A stretch of DNA of 64,000 nucleotides from CBDDEH01 sp965226865 (GTDB taxonomy: Bacteria; Chloroflexota; Dehalococcoidia; Lucifugimonadales; JAGWBF01). The notes under the pieces are model-generated. The model was not told the origin of the DNA and did no database searches. It saw nothing but the letters and a program-made list of their open reading frames with translations. A program made the translations under genes and the position numbers. The stretch is taken from positions 1,302,001 to 1,366,000 of the forward strand of contig CBDDEH010000004.1 of the NCBI GenBank assembly GCA_965226865.1, read 5' to 3'. Position 1 is the stretch's first letter. Every line of letters starts with the position of its first letter. Below, one piece after another: positions 42,436 through 51,519 of the stretch.

Positions 42436-43097
42436 AGGGCTTTGAGGAGTTCCACAGCTTTTCTTGCCGCCCGGCCCCTGTGACTCAGGGCGTTTTTCTG
42501 GGCCACCGGCAGCTCGGCTGTCGTCAGACCAAGCTCGGGCAGATGGAACACCGGGTCGTATCCGAAACCATTGGTACCCTTCGGCTCGTAGTTGATAAGC
42601 CCTTCCACGGTGTCGGTAACCGTCTGGATTTCACCCGCAGGGTTGGCGATGGCTATGACACAGCGGAACCGGGCGGTCCGGCGCTCCCATTCCACGTCTT
42701 TCATATTTTCCAGAAGCAGTTTTACTCTGTCTTCGTCGGAGAGCCCAGGCCCTCCATATCGTGCCGACTGGACTCCCGGCGCCCCTTCCAGCGCATCCAC
42801 CTCCAGACCCGAGTCGTCGCAAAAGGTGAGTAGTCCGCTCATGTTGGCGTACTCGCGCGCCTTTAGGGATGCGTTCTCTTCGAAGGACTGGCCTGTCTCC
42901 TCGACGTCGGTAGCGATCCCTATCTGGTCTAGGGATTTTATCTCGTAGGGAACCGTGTTAAGCAGCTCCTTAAACTCCTTTATCTTACCGATGTTCCTGG
43001 TGGCAACCAGCAGTTCGCGAGAGCCGTCCGCCCTTGAAACCCGGTAGCCAGACATTCCGTATCCTGACATTCGGAAAAACATGCTCTTTATACCCAT
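42432..43097 (-). CDS. rdgB: XTP/dITP pyrophosphatase (RdgB/HAM1)
   Basis: Removes non-canonical purine triphosphates. Family motifs: LLVATRNIGKIKEFKELL, TGQSFEENASLKAREYANMS, CDDSGLEVDALEGAPGVQSA, and GTNGFGYDPVFHLPELGLT near the end with SHRGRA. Two possible later starts (about 43070 and 43055) may be the real ones, because the first 20-25 residues are not typical. The 189-bp gap to 43286 shows no gene. Confidence 0.92.
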   Translation of the reverse strand: MGIKSMFFRMSGYGMSGYRVSRADGSRELLVATRNIGKIKEFKELLNTVPYEIKSLDQIGIATDVEETGQSFEENASLKAREYANMSGLLTFCDDSGLEVDALEGAPGVQSARYGGPGLSDEDRVKLLLENMKDVEWERRTARFRCVIAIANPAGEIQTVTDTVEGLINYEPKGTNGFGYDPVFHLPELGLTTAELPVAQKNALSHRGRAARKAVELLKAL

Positions 43098-43286
43098 GTC
43101 TCACTCCGCCATCTAATCAAGAATATTCTACTCTCACAAGGGAACGCAGACAAAGCTGAAACTCTCAGGGTCTTTTTAATTGTCATTGCTTCAGGGCTCT
43201 GCCCTTCGCAATGACCGTCGGGGATAACTAAAAGACCCAGCTGAAACCCACAGGATGGGATGGCATTGGGGAGGCGGTTGAGGACT

Positions 43287-44315
43287 CTAGGGCTGGTCCG
43301 CCGCCAACACAGGCTCAAGTGAGTGATTGAACTGGACCTTGTCCAGGCGAGAGAGGTCATGAAAGGAGTCTATCCACCTGATGGTTCCTGAACGAGAGCG
43401 CATGACAATCGACTGAGTCTGGGCTCTGTCACCGAAGAAGCGGACTCCCTTGAGCAGCTCTCCACTGCTGGCGCCCGTGGCCGCAAAGAACACATCCCCT
43501 CCCCCTACCATATCATCGGTAGCGTAGACCCTCTCAAAGTCGATCCCAGCGGCCTGGGCTTCCCGCCGCTCTTCATCGTTGCGAGGCCATGCCTTCGCCT
43601 GGATAGCGCCGCCGGTGCATCGGATGGCCGCTGCAGCCAGGACGCCCTCGGGGGTGCCACCGATTCCCATCAGCACGTCGACTCCGGATTCAGGTAGCGC
43701 CGCGTGTATCGCCGCTGCAACGTCGCCGTCGGAGATAAGTTTAACCCTGGCGCCCGCTTCACGTATATCTGCCAGGAGCTGCTGGTGGCGGGGCCTATCC
43801 AGGACCACCACGGTGAGGTCCTGGACGCTCATCCCTTTAGCCTCCGCGATGTTCTGGAGGTTGACGGCTACCGGTGCGCTGATGTCGATGGCGTCTTTCG
43901 CCTCTCGCCCAACGGCAATCTTGTCCATGTACACGAATTCCATGGGACAGTTCATGGTGCCGCGGGCCGACAGGGCCACGACGGCGATAGCGCCTGGGAG
44001 CCCCTTCGATAGAAGGGTGGTGCCGTCTATCGGGTCGACTGCGATGTCCACTTTGGGATCTGAGCCGTCTCCGATGCGTTCACCGATATACAGCATCGGC
44101 GCTTCGTCCTTTTCACCCTCGCCGATGACGACGATGCCATCCATGGGAACGGCGCCCAGGGTGAACCGCATGGCGTCTACCGCGGCCTGGTCCACCATCT
44201 CCTTGTCCCCCATGCCCATGAAGCGGGCCGCGGACATAGCGGCCGCCTCGGTCACTCGAACCAGCTCCATGGCGATGTTGCGCTCGATGGGTTTCCGTAT
44301 CAATCCGGATGTCAT
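43287..44315 (-). CDS. glpX: Fructose-1,6-bisphosphatase class II
   Basis: About 342 residues. Hydrolyses fructose 1,6-bisphosphate in gluconeogenesis. Motifs: TEAAAMSAARFMGMGDKEMV, VIGEGEKDEAPMLYIGERIG, the Li-phosphatase motif VDPIDGTTLLSKGLPGAIAV, and GGTPEGVLAAAAIRCTGG. The ATG at 44315 has GGAGG seven bases upstream and replaces a longer frame from 44348. Downstream of class I aldolase; the two act at consecutive steps. Confidence 0.95.
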   Translation of the reverse strand: MTSGLIRKPIERNIAMELVRVTEAAAMSAARFMGMGDKEMVDQAAVDAMRFTLGAVPMDGIVVIGEGEKDEAPMLYIGERIGDGSDPKVDIAVDPIDGTTLLSKGLPGAIAVVALSARGTMNCPMEFVYMDKIAVGREAKDAIDISAPVAVNLQNIAEAKGMSVQDLTVVVLDRPRHQQLLADIREAGARVKLISDGDVAAAIHAALPESGVDVLMGIGGTPEGVLAAAAIRCTGGAIQAKAWPRNDEERREAQAAGIDFERVYATDDMVGGGDVFFAATGASSGELLKGVRFFGDRAQTQSIVMRSRSGTIRWIDSFHDLSRLDKVQFNHSLEPVLAADQP

Positions 44316-44369
44316 ACCAAGCCTCCTCAAAGGGATAATCGGAGCCACCCGATGCGAAGTGCCTAAACG

Positions 44370-45407
44370 CTACACAGCGGTTATCTCTTTTTCCATCTCA
44401 GGGGTGTAGCGGCCCTGCCGGGCCGCGCTGGTGACATATGAACGGTGGTAGAAGGCCTGCTGGGCCTTCTTGACGTTGCCGGTCTGACCGCGCCATGCAT
44501 TCAACGGCGCCGCCTGGAGACCTCGGCCGTAGGAGAAACTGAGCTGCCAGGGCGCTCCCACCGAGGCGGCCCACCTGTTGATGGCGTCCAGATTGACGGT
44601 TGCCTCTTCGTCGCTCTGGCCCCCGGATAGGAAGACAATCCCCGGGACCGCGGCAGGCACCGTTCGCTTGAAGCAGTTGATAGTCTTCTCCCCCACCTCT
44701 TCAGGGACGGCCCGGTTCTTGGCGGACTTACCGGACAGAACCATGTTGGGCTTGAGTAGGATGCCCTCGAGGACAACCCTCTGCTTGCCCAATTGGTGAA
44801 AGACCTCTCGCAAGGTGGCTTCGGTAACCTCGAAGCAACGGTCGATGCTGTGATCGCCGTCCATTAACACCTCCGGCTCGACTATCGGCACCAGATTGGC
44901 CTCCTGGCTCAAAGCGGCGCAGCGAGCCAGGGCATGTGCGTTGGTTTCGATACAATAGCGACTGGGGATGTCTTGGCCTATGGTGATGACAGCACGCCAC
45001 TTGGTAAAGCGGGCGCCCAGATCGTAATACTCCGCCAGCCGTTCTCCGAGGCCGTCCAAACCCTCGGTCACGGTTTCACCGTTGCTCCCGGCCAGGGGCT
45101 TGGCTCCGTTGTCGACCTTTATGCCGGGGATGATGCCCTGGTCGATTAGCAGTTTGACCAGGGGAGTTCCATCGGCCCCGTCCTGCTTTATAGTCTCATC
45201 GTAGAGGATCACGCCGCTGATGTACTTGGCGGCGCCCTCTGTGCGAAAGAGCATCTCCCGGTAGTCGCGGCGGCTGTCTTTGGTGGACTCCGCGTTGATG
45301 GAGTCGAATCTTTTCTTTATGGTTCCCGAACTTTCGTCGGCGGCGAGAATGCCTTTACCTGACGCAACGAGGGCGTGGGAGGTGTCGACAAGCTGCTGAA
45401 GATTCAT
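44370..45407 (-). CDS. Class I fructose-bisphosphate aldolase
   Basis: 345 residues. Schiff-base aldolase interconverting fructose bisphosphate and triose phosphates. Motifs: SGKGILAADESSGTIKKRF, the Schiff-base Lys in LEGILLKPNMVL, and the C-terminal SFSYGRGLQAAPLNAWRG. The ATG has AAGGAGG upstream. A promoter about 60-80 bp upstream likely serves fba and glpX together. Confidence 0.94.
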   Translation of the reverse strand: MNLQQLVDTSHALVASGKGILAADESSGTIKKRFDSINAESTKDSRRDYREMLFRTEGAAKYISGVILYDETIKQDGADGTPLVKLLIDQGIIPGIKVDNGAKPLAGSNGETVTEGLDGLGERLAEYYDLGARFTKWRAVITIGQDIPSRYCIETNAHALARCAALSQEANLVPIVEPEVLMDGDHSIDRCFEVTEATLREVFHQLGKQRVVLEGILLKPNMVLSGKSAKNRAVPEEVGEKTINCFKRTVPAAVPGIVFLSGGQSDEEATVNLDAINRWAASVGAPWQLSFSYGRGLQAAPLNAWRGQTGNVKKAQQAFYHRSYVTSAARQGRYTPEMEKEITAV

Positions 45408-45462
45408 GATCGGCCTCCTTGTTGCAGATGGGGTGAGGTCAACCGGAGCAGGAATTGAATCT

Positions 45463-45492
45463 AATCTATCAAATGGCTTGTGTACCTGTCAA
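45463..45492 (-). promoter_or_regulatory. Promoter of the aldolase-glpX operon
   Basis: On the minus strand TTGACA (45487-45492) and TAGATT (45463-45468) are spaced by 18 bp. The rest of the 45408-45618 gap shows no gene. Confidence 0.5.
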
Positions 45493-45618
45493 ACAATGAA
45501 ACCAGAGGTAGAATTCTCACATCCATTGGTTACGAACGATTGTGAGAGCTATTTGATACGAATCTCGTCACAAAGTAGGGTGTATTTAAAATAAGTCGTG
45601 CCGAGCCATTTGGCCATG

Positions 45619-45819
45619 CTAGCCGGCAGGCCCCCTGGCATGAACCACTTCTTTAACCTTCCGCTCGATATAGGAACGGGGGAGCATCACCGATCTGTTG
45701 CATTTCTGGCATTTCAGGGATATATCTGCTCCCAGGCGCATCACCTCCCACATATCGTTGCCACATGGATGCGCCTTTTTCAGCCTGAGAACATCCCCGA
45801 GCCTGAGCTCTAGGACCAC
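45619..45819 (-). CDS. DUF951 family protein
   Basis: 66 residues. The family pattern is ELRLGDVLRLKKAHPCGND, then WEVMRLGADISLKCQKCNRS and VMLPRSYIERKVKEV, with CQKC as a likely metal pair. Function is unknown. It overlaps the pyrF stop by 10 bp and is probably co-translated. Confidence 0.9.
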   Translation of the reverse strand: MVLELRLGDVLRLKKAHPCGNDMWEVMRLGADISLKCQKCNRSVMLPRSYIERKVKEVVHARGPAG

Positions 45820-46658
45820 CCTTTACCCTCCCGACTTAGCACGTCGTTGATCTGGTCCCGCAACGCCACTGCTTCTCGGCGGGCCGCCTGAGGGAAGTCC
45901 TTGTCCCTGGAGGCGTAGATGATCTGCCGTGAGGAGCTGATGATCGCCAGCCTGCCTCTGCCATCGGTCCCGTAACGGACCACTTCCCCAAGGTCGCCGC
46001 CCTGGGCCCCGACGCCGGGTATGAGGAATGGCATGCCCGGACATAAACGCCTGAGCTCCTTTAGCTCTGCTGGGTATGTGGCCCCTACGACCAGACCCAG
46101 GTTTCCATCGTTGCTCAAATCCCGATATGTAATCGCTACTTGTTGATATAGAGGGAGGGTCGTCTCACCATCCAGTCCCTGCACCTGAAGGTCTTGCAGG
46201 TCTCCTGCGCCTGGATTGGAGCTGCGGCACCATATGAATACTCCCTTGTCCCCGAATTCCAGGAATGGGAGTACCGTGTCTTTGCCACCGTAACCATTCA
46301 CCGTCGTCGCGTCGAAACCCCAAACCTGGAATAGGGATTTGGCATAGGTTTTGGCAGAACCGCCCACGTCACCCCGCTTAGCATCGCCTATAACCAGTAG
46401 GTCTCCCGATACGTGGCGTACGTAATCGACCGTCTGCGCCAATGCTTTCAGGCCGTCGAGGCCCAGCGCTTCATAGAAAGCCAGATTGGGTTTGTAACCA
46501 CAGACAAGGTCGGCGGTGGCGTCGATAATCGCCTGATTGAACCGGAACACCTCACTCGCAGGTACAGGCATCAGAGCGGGGTCCGGGTCCAGACCCACGC
46601 ACAGGAGGCTTTTGGTGGACTCGCAGGCCCTTTGCAGCTTCTCTGGAAATCCAAGCAT
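45810..46658 (-). CDS. pyrF: Orotidine 5'-phosphate decarboxylase
   Basis: About 282 residues, type 2 PyrF. Makes UMP from OMP. Motifs: SLLCVGLDPDPALMP, LVCGYKPNLAFYEALG, and the catalytic DAKRGDVGGSAKTYAKSLF, followed by VGATYPAELKELRRLC. The ATG at 46658 fits the family. The open frame continues upstream to 47303, but that part covers repeats and is not coding. Confidence 0.93.
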   Translation of the reverse strand: MLGFPEKLQRACESTKSLLCVGLDPDPALMPVPASEVFRFNQAIIDATADLVCGYKPNLAFYEALGLDGLKALAQTVDYVRHVSGDLLVIGDAKRGDVGGSAKTYAKSLFQVWGFDATTVNGYGGKDTVLPFLEFGDKGVFIWCRSSNPGAGDLQDLQVQGLDGETTLPLYQQVAITYRDLSNDGNLGLVVGATYPAELKELRRLCPGMPFLIPGVGAQGGDLGEVVRYGTDGRGRLAIISSSRQIIYASRDKDFPQAARREAVALRDQINDVLSREGKGWS

Positions 46659-46730
46659 AACTTTCGCCAAGAGTATACAGGATTTTGCGGGAGACACCGA
46701 GGAACTCATAATGGGGCGCCGGGCATTAGC

Positions 46731-46954
46731 CCGCTCACCCTGAGCATCGTCGAAGGGGAGCGCGTGTCCGCTCTGGTTCGACAAGCTCACCACGAGCGGT
46801 ATAGGTGGCTCACCAAGAGCGGTAGGAAAGGTTAGTCCTGAAAGACACAATGGGGTCAGTGTGAGCAGTGGTCTGATTTCCAACCCGCTCACCCTGAGCA
46901 TCGTCGAAGGGTGGAGGGCGATCCGCTCTGGTTCGACAAGCTCACCATGAGCGG
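46731..46954. repeat. Cluster of family A repeats upstream of pyrF
   Basis: Copies at 46731-46762, 46768-46799, a partial at about 46806-46822, 46885-46913 and 46923-46954. Two forms alternate: CCGCTCACCCTGAGCATCGT... and CCGCTCTGGTTCGACAAGCT.... The 336-bp stretch between pyrF and sfsA holds little else. Confidence 0.8.
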
Positions 46955-47034
46955 TAGGGATGAGTAATATGGGCGGTTGATGCGCTACCAGCAGCTTGAT
47001 AACATGGCCGAACACTTGGGGAGAGGATGCCAGA

Positions 47035-47721
47035 TTGCGTCTTGGACAACTGATCGAGGGGCGCTTCATCGAGCGCCTGAACCGTTTCGCGGCCCTGGTC
47101 GAGATCGACAGCCGCGAAAGCCTCGTCCACGTAGCCAACTCGGGACGTATGAAGGAGCTGCTGGTCCGAGGGAACCGGGTGCTGGTCAGGCCTGCCAACG
47201 GCGCACACCGAAAGACCGCTTTCGACCTCGCCCTTGTGGATTTGGGCGATATCCTGTGTTCGGCTGACGCCCGCTTGCCCCCTTTCCTGATACAAGAAGC
47301 CATCGAGCAGGGTAGGTTACCTCAGTTCAACGGCTATAACGGCATCATCAGGGAAGCTACTTACGGCGAAAGCCGGCTAGACCTGCTGCTCAAGAGTCAG
47401 CAGTCCACTTGCTACATAGAGACCAAATCGGTGACCCTGGTGGTAGACGGCATCGGTCTTTTCCCGGACGCGCCAACCATACGTGGAACTAAGCACGTGG
47501 CCAGTCTGGCTCGGGCGGTGGGCGAGGGTCACCGGGCTTCGGTGATCTTCGTCGTGCAGCGTGAGGACGCCGAAGCGATGACCCCCAACGACGCTGCCGA
47601 CCCACAGTTCGGAGCAGCCCTGCGTAAGGCGGCGAAGCAGGGCGTGGAGGCATATGCCTACAGGTGTCATGTAACTACTGAGCAAATCAGGATAGCCGAC
47701 GAGATCCCCGTGAGGCTGTGA
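47035..47721 (+). CDS. sfsA: SfsA family protein
   Basis: About 228 residues. Sugar-fermentation-stimulation/nuclease-fold protein. Family motifs: LIEGRFIERLNRFAALVEID, VHVANSGRMKELL, and CYIETKSVTLVVDG, with FPDAPTIRGTKHVASL. A TTG at 47035 with AGAGGA seven bases upstream is preferred. A frame start at 46996 would add 13 atypical residues. The biochemical role of SfsA remains unclear. Confidence 0.88.
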   Translation: MRLGQLIEGRFIERLNRFAALVEIDSRESLVHVANSGRMKELLVRGNRVLVRPANGAHRKTAFDLALVDLGDILCSADARLPPFLIQEAIEQGRLPQFNGYNGIIREATYGESRLDLLLKSQQSTCYIETKSVTLVVDGIGLFPDAPTIRGTKHVASLARAVGEGHRASVIFVVQREDAEAMTPNDAADPQFGAALRKAAKQGVEAYAYRCHVTTEQIRIADEIPVRL

Positions 47722-47735
47722 CAGAGCGGCAGGGC

Positions 47736-48659
47736 TCAGTCTGGGGTCTTCAATGCCAGATCAGGGTGCCGGGCCCGCACCATCCTGAGCATCCCATCCC
47801 GCCAGTGGACTTTCGTACGCCCCACAAGCTGGTGCATCAGGGTCAGGTCGAGGGAAATCGTCCCGAAGGCTGGCTCGGTAGGTACCAACCTGGGTTCCAT
47901 GCCGACTAACTGGCCCAGGTAATCGCACCAGCTTTGCTGGCTCACCCGCTCACTACCTCCCCAGTTGACTACTATGGGCGGTACCTGGGCATGGGCCAGG
48001 AAGCGGGGGATATGTCCCTTATAGTCGTCCTCGTGAAGGGGGTTGTAGTAGCTGTTCCCATCGGGGTGGACTGGGATCTCCCGGCCCTGAAGGATACTCT
48101 CCAAGTCCTTGGCGGGCACACCCCCGTTGGGGCCGTAGGGCACGTTCAGGCGGGCAATGAGAGTGGGAATGCCAAACTGGCCGCTGACGAATTTGACCAT
48201 CGCCTCACCGGCGATCTTGGAGATGCTATAGGTGGGAACTATGAAGGCGGCTCGGTCCGCCAGTGGGTCATCTTCCTTGACGTCTTTGCCGCCCTTATTT
48301 TTGTACACCGCCGTGGTGGAGCAGTGGAAGAAGGCCTTGACCTTACGACAGTGGTACATCAGGCGCCCCATTCCGATAGCGTGAAGTTCCAGAGATGAGT
48401 TCCAGTTGGTGTCGTCAGTGGTGGCTAAGTTAAGAATGTAGGAAAAATCGTCGGGAAGGTCGTCAAAGCCGTCGCGGCCAATGTCCTTCCCGATACATTG
48501 AGCTCCGGCGGCCTCGAGCAACTCACGGCTTCCAGACCTGCTGAACCGTGCCATCGCGTATACCTGGTTGCCCTTAGCCAACTCCCGAACGATGGGATAG
48601 GCCACCTGGCCGGTGGCCCCGGTCACCAGTATCTTTTCGCCCTCTAGAATACTCATCAC
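47736..48659 (-). CDS. NAD-dependent epimerase/dehydratase (extended SDR)
   Basis: 307 residues. The Rossmann motif is ILVTGATGQVAYPIV near residue 10. The catalytic Tyr-Lys lies in YSISKIAGE, after a Ser in FHCSTTAVY. A typical extended-SDR loop reads ARLNVPYGPNGGVP. It likely acts on a nucleotide sugar or another polyol; the substrate is unknown. Divergent from the endonuclease III-like gene. Confidence 0.85.
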   Translation of the reverse strand: MMSILEGEKILVTGATGQVAYPIVRELAKGNQVYAMARFSRSGSRELLEAAGAQCIGKDIGRDGFDDLPDDFSYILNLATTDDTNWNSSLELHAIGMGRLMYHCRKVKAFFHCSTTAVYKNKGGKDVKEDDPLADRAAFIVPTYSISKIAGEAMVKFVSGQFGIPTLIARLNVPYGPNGGVPAKDLESILQGREIPVHPDGNSYYNPLHEDDYKGHIPRFLAHAQVPPIVVNWGGSERVSQQSWCDYLGQLVGMEPRLVPTEPAFGTISLDLTLMHQLVGRTKVHWRDGMLRMVRARHPDLALKTPD

Positions 48660-48761
48660 CTACCCATATGCCGCCAAGTATATTTTTGACCCAGAAGGGA
48701 TTGTACGTGAGGCGGGACATCGCGACAACCCAGATCAGGCGCAGCAGGGCGACACAGTATA

Positions 48762-49463
48762 ATGCGGTCAGGTTGGATAGACTTGCCAGATAGGAGTAAA
48801 AGTGTCCTCCTTGATGTCTACCAAAGGCTGCTAGCCCGGTACGGGCGCCAGCATTGGTGGCCCGGGGAGAGCAAGCTGGAGATCATCGTGGGAGCGATTC
48901 TAACCCAATCCACGTCTTGGAGGAGTGTCGAGAGGGCAATAGGGAACCTTAAGTCTGCGTCCTATCTGTCCCTCAAGGGCCTGCGGGACATCGCCGAGGA
49001 CGAGCTTGCGGTGATCATCAAACCTGCGGGTTTCTTCAACGCCAAGGCGAGAAAAATCAAGGCATTCGTCAGCCACCTCTGGTACTACTACGACGGCGAC
49101 CTGGAGTCCCTCCTATCCAGGGAGACGGCTGAGCTCAGAGCAGAGCTGCTATCTATACATGGCATCGGAGAAGAGACTGCGGACGACATTATCGTGTATG
49201 CCGCTGGAAAGCCTTCGTTTGTTGTCGACAGTTATACTCGCCGTATCGTGAAGCGGTTGGGGCTGGCGCCCAATACCGAGAGCTACCGAACGTACCAGAA
49301 TCTGTTCCACAAGAGCCTGCCCAAAGAGACCGACCTCTACAATGAGTACCATGCCCTACTGGACGAGCACGCCAAAACCACCTGCAAACCAGAACCTCTT
49401 TGTGACGCCTGCCGCCTGCTGGACATCTGCCCGACCGGGCGAGAGAGGGTCGGGGAGTTGTGA
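48762..49463 (+). CDS. Endonuclease III-like DNA glycosylase
   Basis: 233 residues. HhH-GPD superfamily with a C-terminal iron-sulfur motif. The helix-hairpin-helix is SIHGIGEETADDIIVYA, the catalytic Asp lies in FVVDSYTRRIVKR, and the cluster ligands are CKPEPLCDACRLLDIC. AILTQSTSWRSVERAI replaces the usual LSAQT motif, as in Mig/thermophilic glycosylases and related base-excision enzymes. The ATG overlaps a TATAAT (48758-48763), so a TTG at 48783 might be the real start. Confidence 0.85.
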   Translation: MRSGWIDLPDRSKSVLLDVYQRLLARYGRQHWWPGESKLEIIVGAILTQSTSWRSVERAIGNLKSASYLSLKGLRDIAEDELAVIIKPAGFFNAKARKIKAFVSHLWYYYDGDLESLLSRETAELRAELLSIHGIGEETADDIIVYAAGKPSFVVDSYTRRIVKRLGLAPNTESYRTYQNLFHKSLPKETDLYNEYHALLDEHAKTTCKPEPLCDACRLLDICPTGRERVGEL

Positions 49464-49487
49464 TATTACATTAAGCGATCGCCGTTG

Positions 49488-49517
49488 TTGACACCCCCGA
49501 ATCCTGAACCCTATAAT
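49488..49517 (+). promoter_or_regulatory. Promoter of the thiamine salvage operon
   Basis: TTGACA (49488-49493) and TATAAT (49512-49517) with an 18-bp spacer, about 30 bp before the TPP riboswitch. Confidence 0.7.
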
Positions 49518-49547
49518 CTAGCCATAGAATTGAATAGCACTGGGCCG

Positions 49548-49642
49548 TAGGGGAGCTTGGTTAAGCCAGGCTGAGAGGGCGACCGATCGTATGTCGCCGA
49601 CCCTTGCGAACCTGATCTGGGTAATTCCAGCGGAGGGAATGG
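49548..49642 (+). ncRNA. TPP (THI-box) riboswitch
   Basis: Shows the conserved core: GGGGAGCTTGG, GGCTGAGAGGG, GACCCTTGCGAACCTGATCT, and GGGTAATTCCAGCGGAGGGA. TPP binding should stabilise a structure that turns the downstream operon off. The hairpin at 49667-49704 is the likely expression platform. Confidence 0.95.
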
Positions 49643-49666
49643 CGTCCATCTATTATCATTAGCGCA

Positions 49667-49704
49667 AAGGGCCGCCAGCTAACGCTGGCGGCCCTTGAAT
49701 TTTC
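49667..49704 (+). terminator. Terminator of the TPP riboswitch
   Basis: AAGGGCCGCCAGC (49667-49679), loop TAAC, GCTGGCGGCCCTT (49684-49696), then GAATTTTC. A perfect 13-bp stem with a short U-run just before the first gene. Confidence 0.75.
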
Positions 49705-49711
49705 TGGGGAC

Positions 49712-50506
49712 ATGCAAGAAACACAAACGAAAATACGACTGGCAAACGTCTGGAAGTCCTTCGGAGCCAACGGACGGCGGGTCCCCGTTCTCGAGCAGGT
49801 GGACTTCGTCACGACCAGCAGAGAATTCGTGAGCATTATCGGGCCCAGCGGCTGCGGCAAGACTACACTGCTGAACACCATCGCAGGGCTGGAGCAGCCC
49901 GAAGAAGGGTCGGTGGAACTGGACGGCGCTCAGGTCCGCCAGCGATTGGGACTGGTCGGCTACATGCAGCAGAAAGACCTGCTGATGCCATGGCGTACCG
50001 TGCTGGACAACGCCATCCTCTCGCTGGAAGTTCAGGGGGTCTCCCGCAAGGAAGCCCGGACCAGGGCTACCGAGCTTCTGGACGCCTTCGGCCTGAGGGG
50101 CTTTCAGGAAGAGTACCCCTCGGCGCTGTCCGGAGGCATGCGGCAGCGGGTCTCCTTCCTACGAACCGTGCTGGCGGGCAAGGACGTGATCCTGCTGGAC
50201 GAGCCCTTCGGAGCCCTGGACGCCCTGACGCGGGCCCAGATGCAGGAATGGTTGATGGGGCTGTGGGAGTCCCTGGGGAAGACCATCGTCCTGGTAACCC
50301 ACGACGTAGAGGAAGCGGTCCTTCTCTCCGACCGCGTATACGTGCTGACGGCGCGCCCCGGCAGGGTCAAGATGGTCAAAGAGGTCGGTTTACCCCGTCC
50401 ACGCCAATACGAGATGGTCACCGACGACCGGTTCACGGCGATCAAGGCGGAGATACTGGGCGCCCTGCGGGGAGAAGCGCTCCACCTGAGTGAGGTGGTG
50501 GGATAA
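49712..50506 (+). CDS. ABC transporter ATP-binding protein (thiamine precursor uptake)
   Basis: 264 residues. Walker A is GPSGCGKTTLLNTIAGLE, the signature LSGGMRQRVSFLRT, Walker B VILLDEPFGALD, and the switch His is in LVTHDVEEAVLLSDRV. It is of the SsuB/TauB/ThiZ type. First gene after the TPP riboswitch, so it should energise import of a thiamine precursor. Its stop overlaps the permease start. Confidence 0.9.
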   Translation: MQETQTKIRLANVWKSFGANGRRVPVLEQVDFVTTSREFVSIIGPSGCGKTTLLNTIAGLEQPEEGSVELDGAQVRQRLGLVGYMQQKDLLMPWRTVLDNAILSLEVQGVSRKEARTRATELLDAFGLRGFQEEYPSALSGGMRQRVSFLRTVLAGKDVILLDEPFGALDALTRAQMQEWLMGLWESLGKTIVLVTHDVEEAVLLSDRVYVLTARPGRVKMVKEVGLPRPRQYEMVTDDRFTAIKAEILGALRGEALHLSEVVG

Positions 50507-51357
50507 TGGCCGACCGTATAGAGAGGATATTCCTGCGGGAGGCTTCGCCGCCCAGGTTTCCAGCCAGGATCGCTCAAACCCTCAAGATAAAGTCCCTGGT
50601 CTGGTGGCTACCGGCTCTGGCCATCATCATGGGCCTATTGGGGACTTGGGAGGGGATGGTGCGTCTTTTCGACGTGCAGAGATGGCTGCTACCCCCGCCT
50701 TCCGCGATCGCCGAAGAGCTGGTGTCCAGCCGGAGTCTCTTCCTGGACCATACTTGGGTCACCCTCGAGGAGATCGTGGTCGGGTTCGCCATCGCGGCTT
50801 TGTCGGGGGTAGTTCTTGCTACCGGCATCGCCTTCTCACGCACGGTGGAGCGTTCCATCTATCCCTTCGTCATCGCGTCCCAGACCATACCCATTATCGC
50901 GATCGCTCCCCTGCTACTGGTGTGGCTGGGATACGGTCTGACCCCGAAGGTGTTCGTCGTGGCCCTCATCGCCTTCTTCCCCATCGTGGTGAACATGGTG
51001 GATGGCTTGAAATCGGCGGATCGTGACATGGTGAACCTGATGCGCACTCTGGGGGCCAACCGGTGGCAGGTCTTCACCAAGCTGCAGATACCTACCTCGC
51101 TGCCTTTCCTGTTCTCCGGGCTCAAGGTGGCTATCGCGGCAAGCGTCATTGGCGCGGTCATAGGCGAGTGGGTGGGGTCCAGCGAGGGGCTTGGCTATCT
51201 GATGATCCGCTCCAAACCCCAATTCCTGACGGAGCGGGTATTCGGAGCTATCTTCATACTTTCGGTTATGGGTATCGTGCTGTTCATAGCAATCGGCCTT
51301 GTAGAGCGGTACCTGATACCCTGGCACCACGGCTCCCGAAGCCAAGAGACAAAATGA
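50506..51357 (+). CDS. ABC transporter permease (thiamine precursor uptake)
   Basis: 283 residues. About six membrane helices, BPD_transp_1 type. The EAA-like loop is LMRTLGANRWQVFTKLQIPT, just before SLPFLFSGLKVAIAASVIGA. Pairs with the ATPase before it and the binding lipoprotein after it. Starts at the ATG overlapping the ATPase stop. Confidence 0.9.
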   Translation: MADRIERIFLREASPPRFPARIAQTLKIKSLVWWLPALAIIMGLLGTWEGMVRLFDVQRWLLPPPSAIAEELVSSRSLFLDHTWVTLEEIVVGFAIAALSGVVLATGIAFSRTVERSIYPFVIASQTIPIIAIAPLLLVWLGYGLTPKVFVVALIAFFPIVVNMVDGLKSADRDMVNLMRTLGANRWQVFTKLQIPTSLPFLFSGLKVAIAASVIGAVIGEWVGSSEGLGYLMIRSKPQFLTERVFGAIFILSVMGIVLFIAIGLVERYLIPWHHGSRSQETK

Positions 51358-51362
51358 TTAAG

Positions 51363-51450
51363 GGGAGTCCAGAGGGGCCAGCCCCTCTGGCGTGGGTTTG
51401 GGGGTGTCCCCCAATAACCCTTTTCATCCCCTTTCTCTGACAGGGAGAGG
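51363..51450. repeat. Family B repeat in the thi operon
   Basis: CCAGAGGGG/CCCCTCTGG (51369-51390), then GGGTTTGGGGG/CCCCCAATAACCC and a third stem CCCCTTTCTCTG...AGGGAGAGGGG. It is followed by a family A-like CCTGAGCTTGTCGAAGGA near 51465-51482. The same arrangement occurs twice in the ilv-leu operon. Confidence 0.75.
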
Positions 51451-51519
51451 GGGACACAATGCCTGTCCTGAGCTTGTCGAAGGAGGATGAGGGTTCATGA
51501 AAGATAAAGGGGGTTGTTG

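Noticed and set aside
43088..43360. 90-residue minus-strand ORF between rdgB and glpX
   Set aside because: No recognisable features, no ribosome binding site, and it overlaps glpX in another frame.
46659..47303. N-terminal extension of the pyrF reading frame (to a 497-residue ORF)
   Set aside because: It runs through the family A repeat cluster and antisense to sfsA; PyrF homology begins at 46658.
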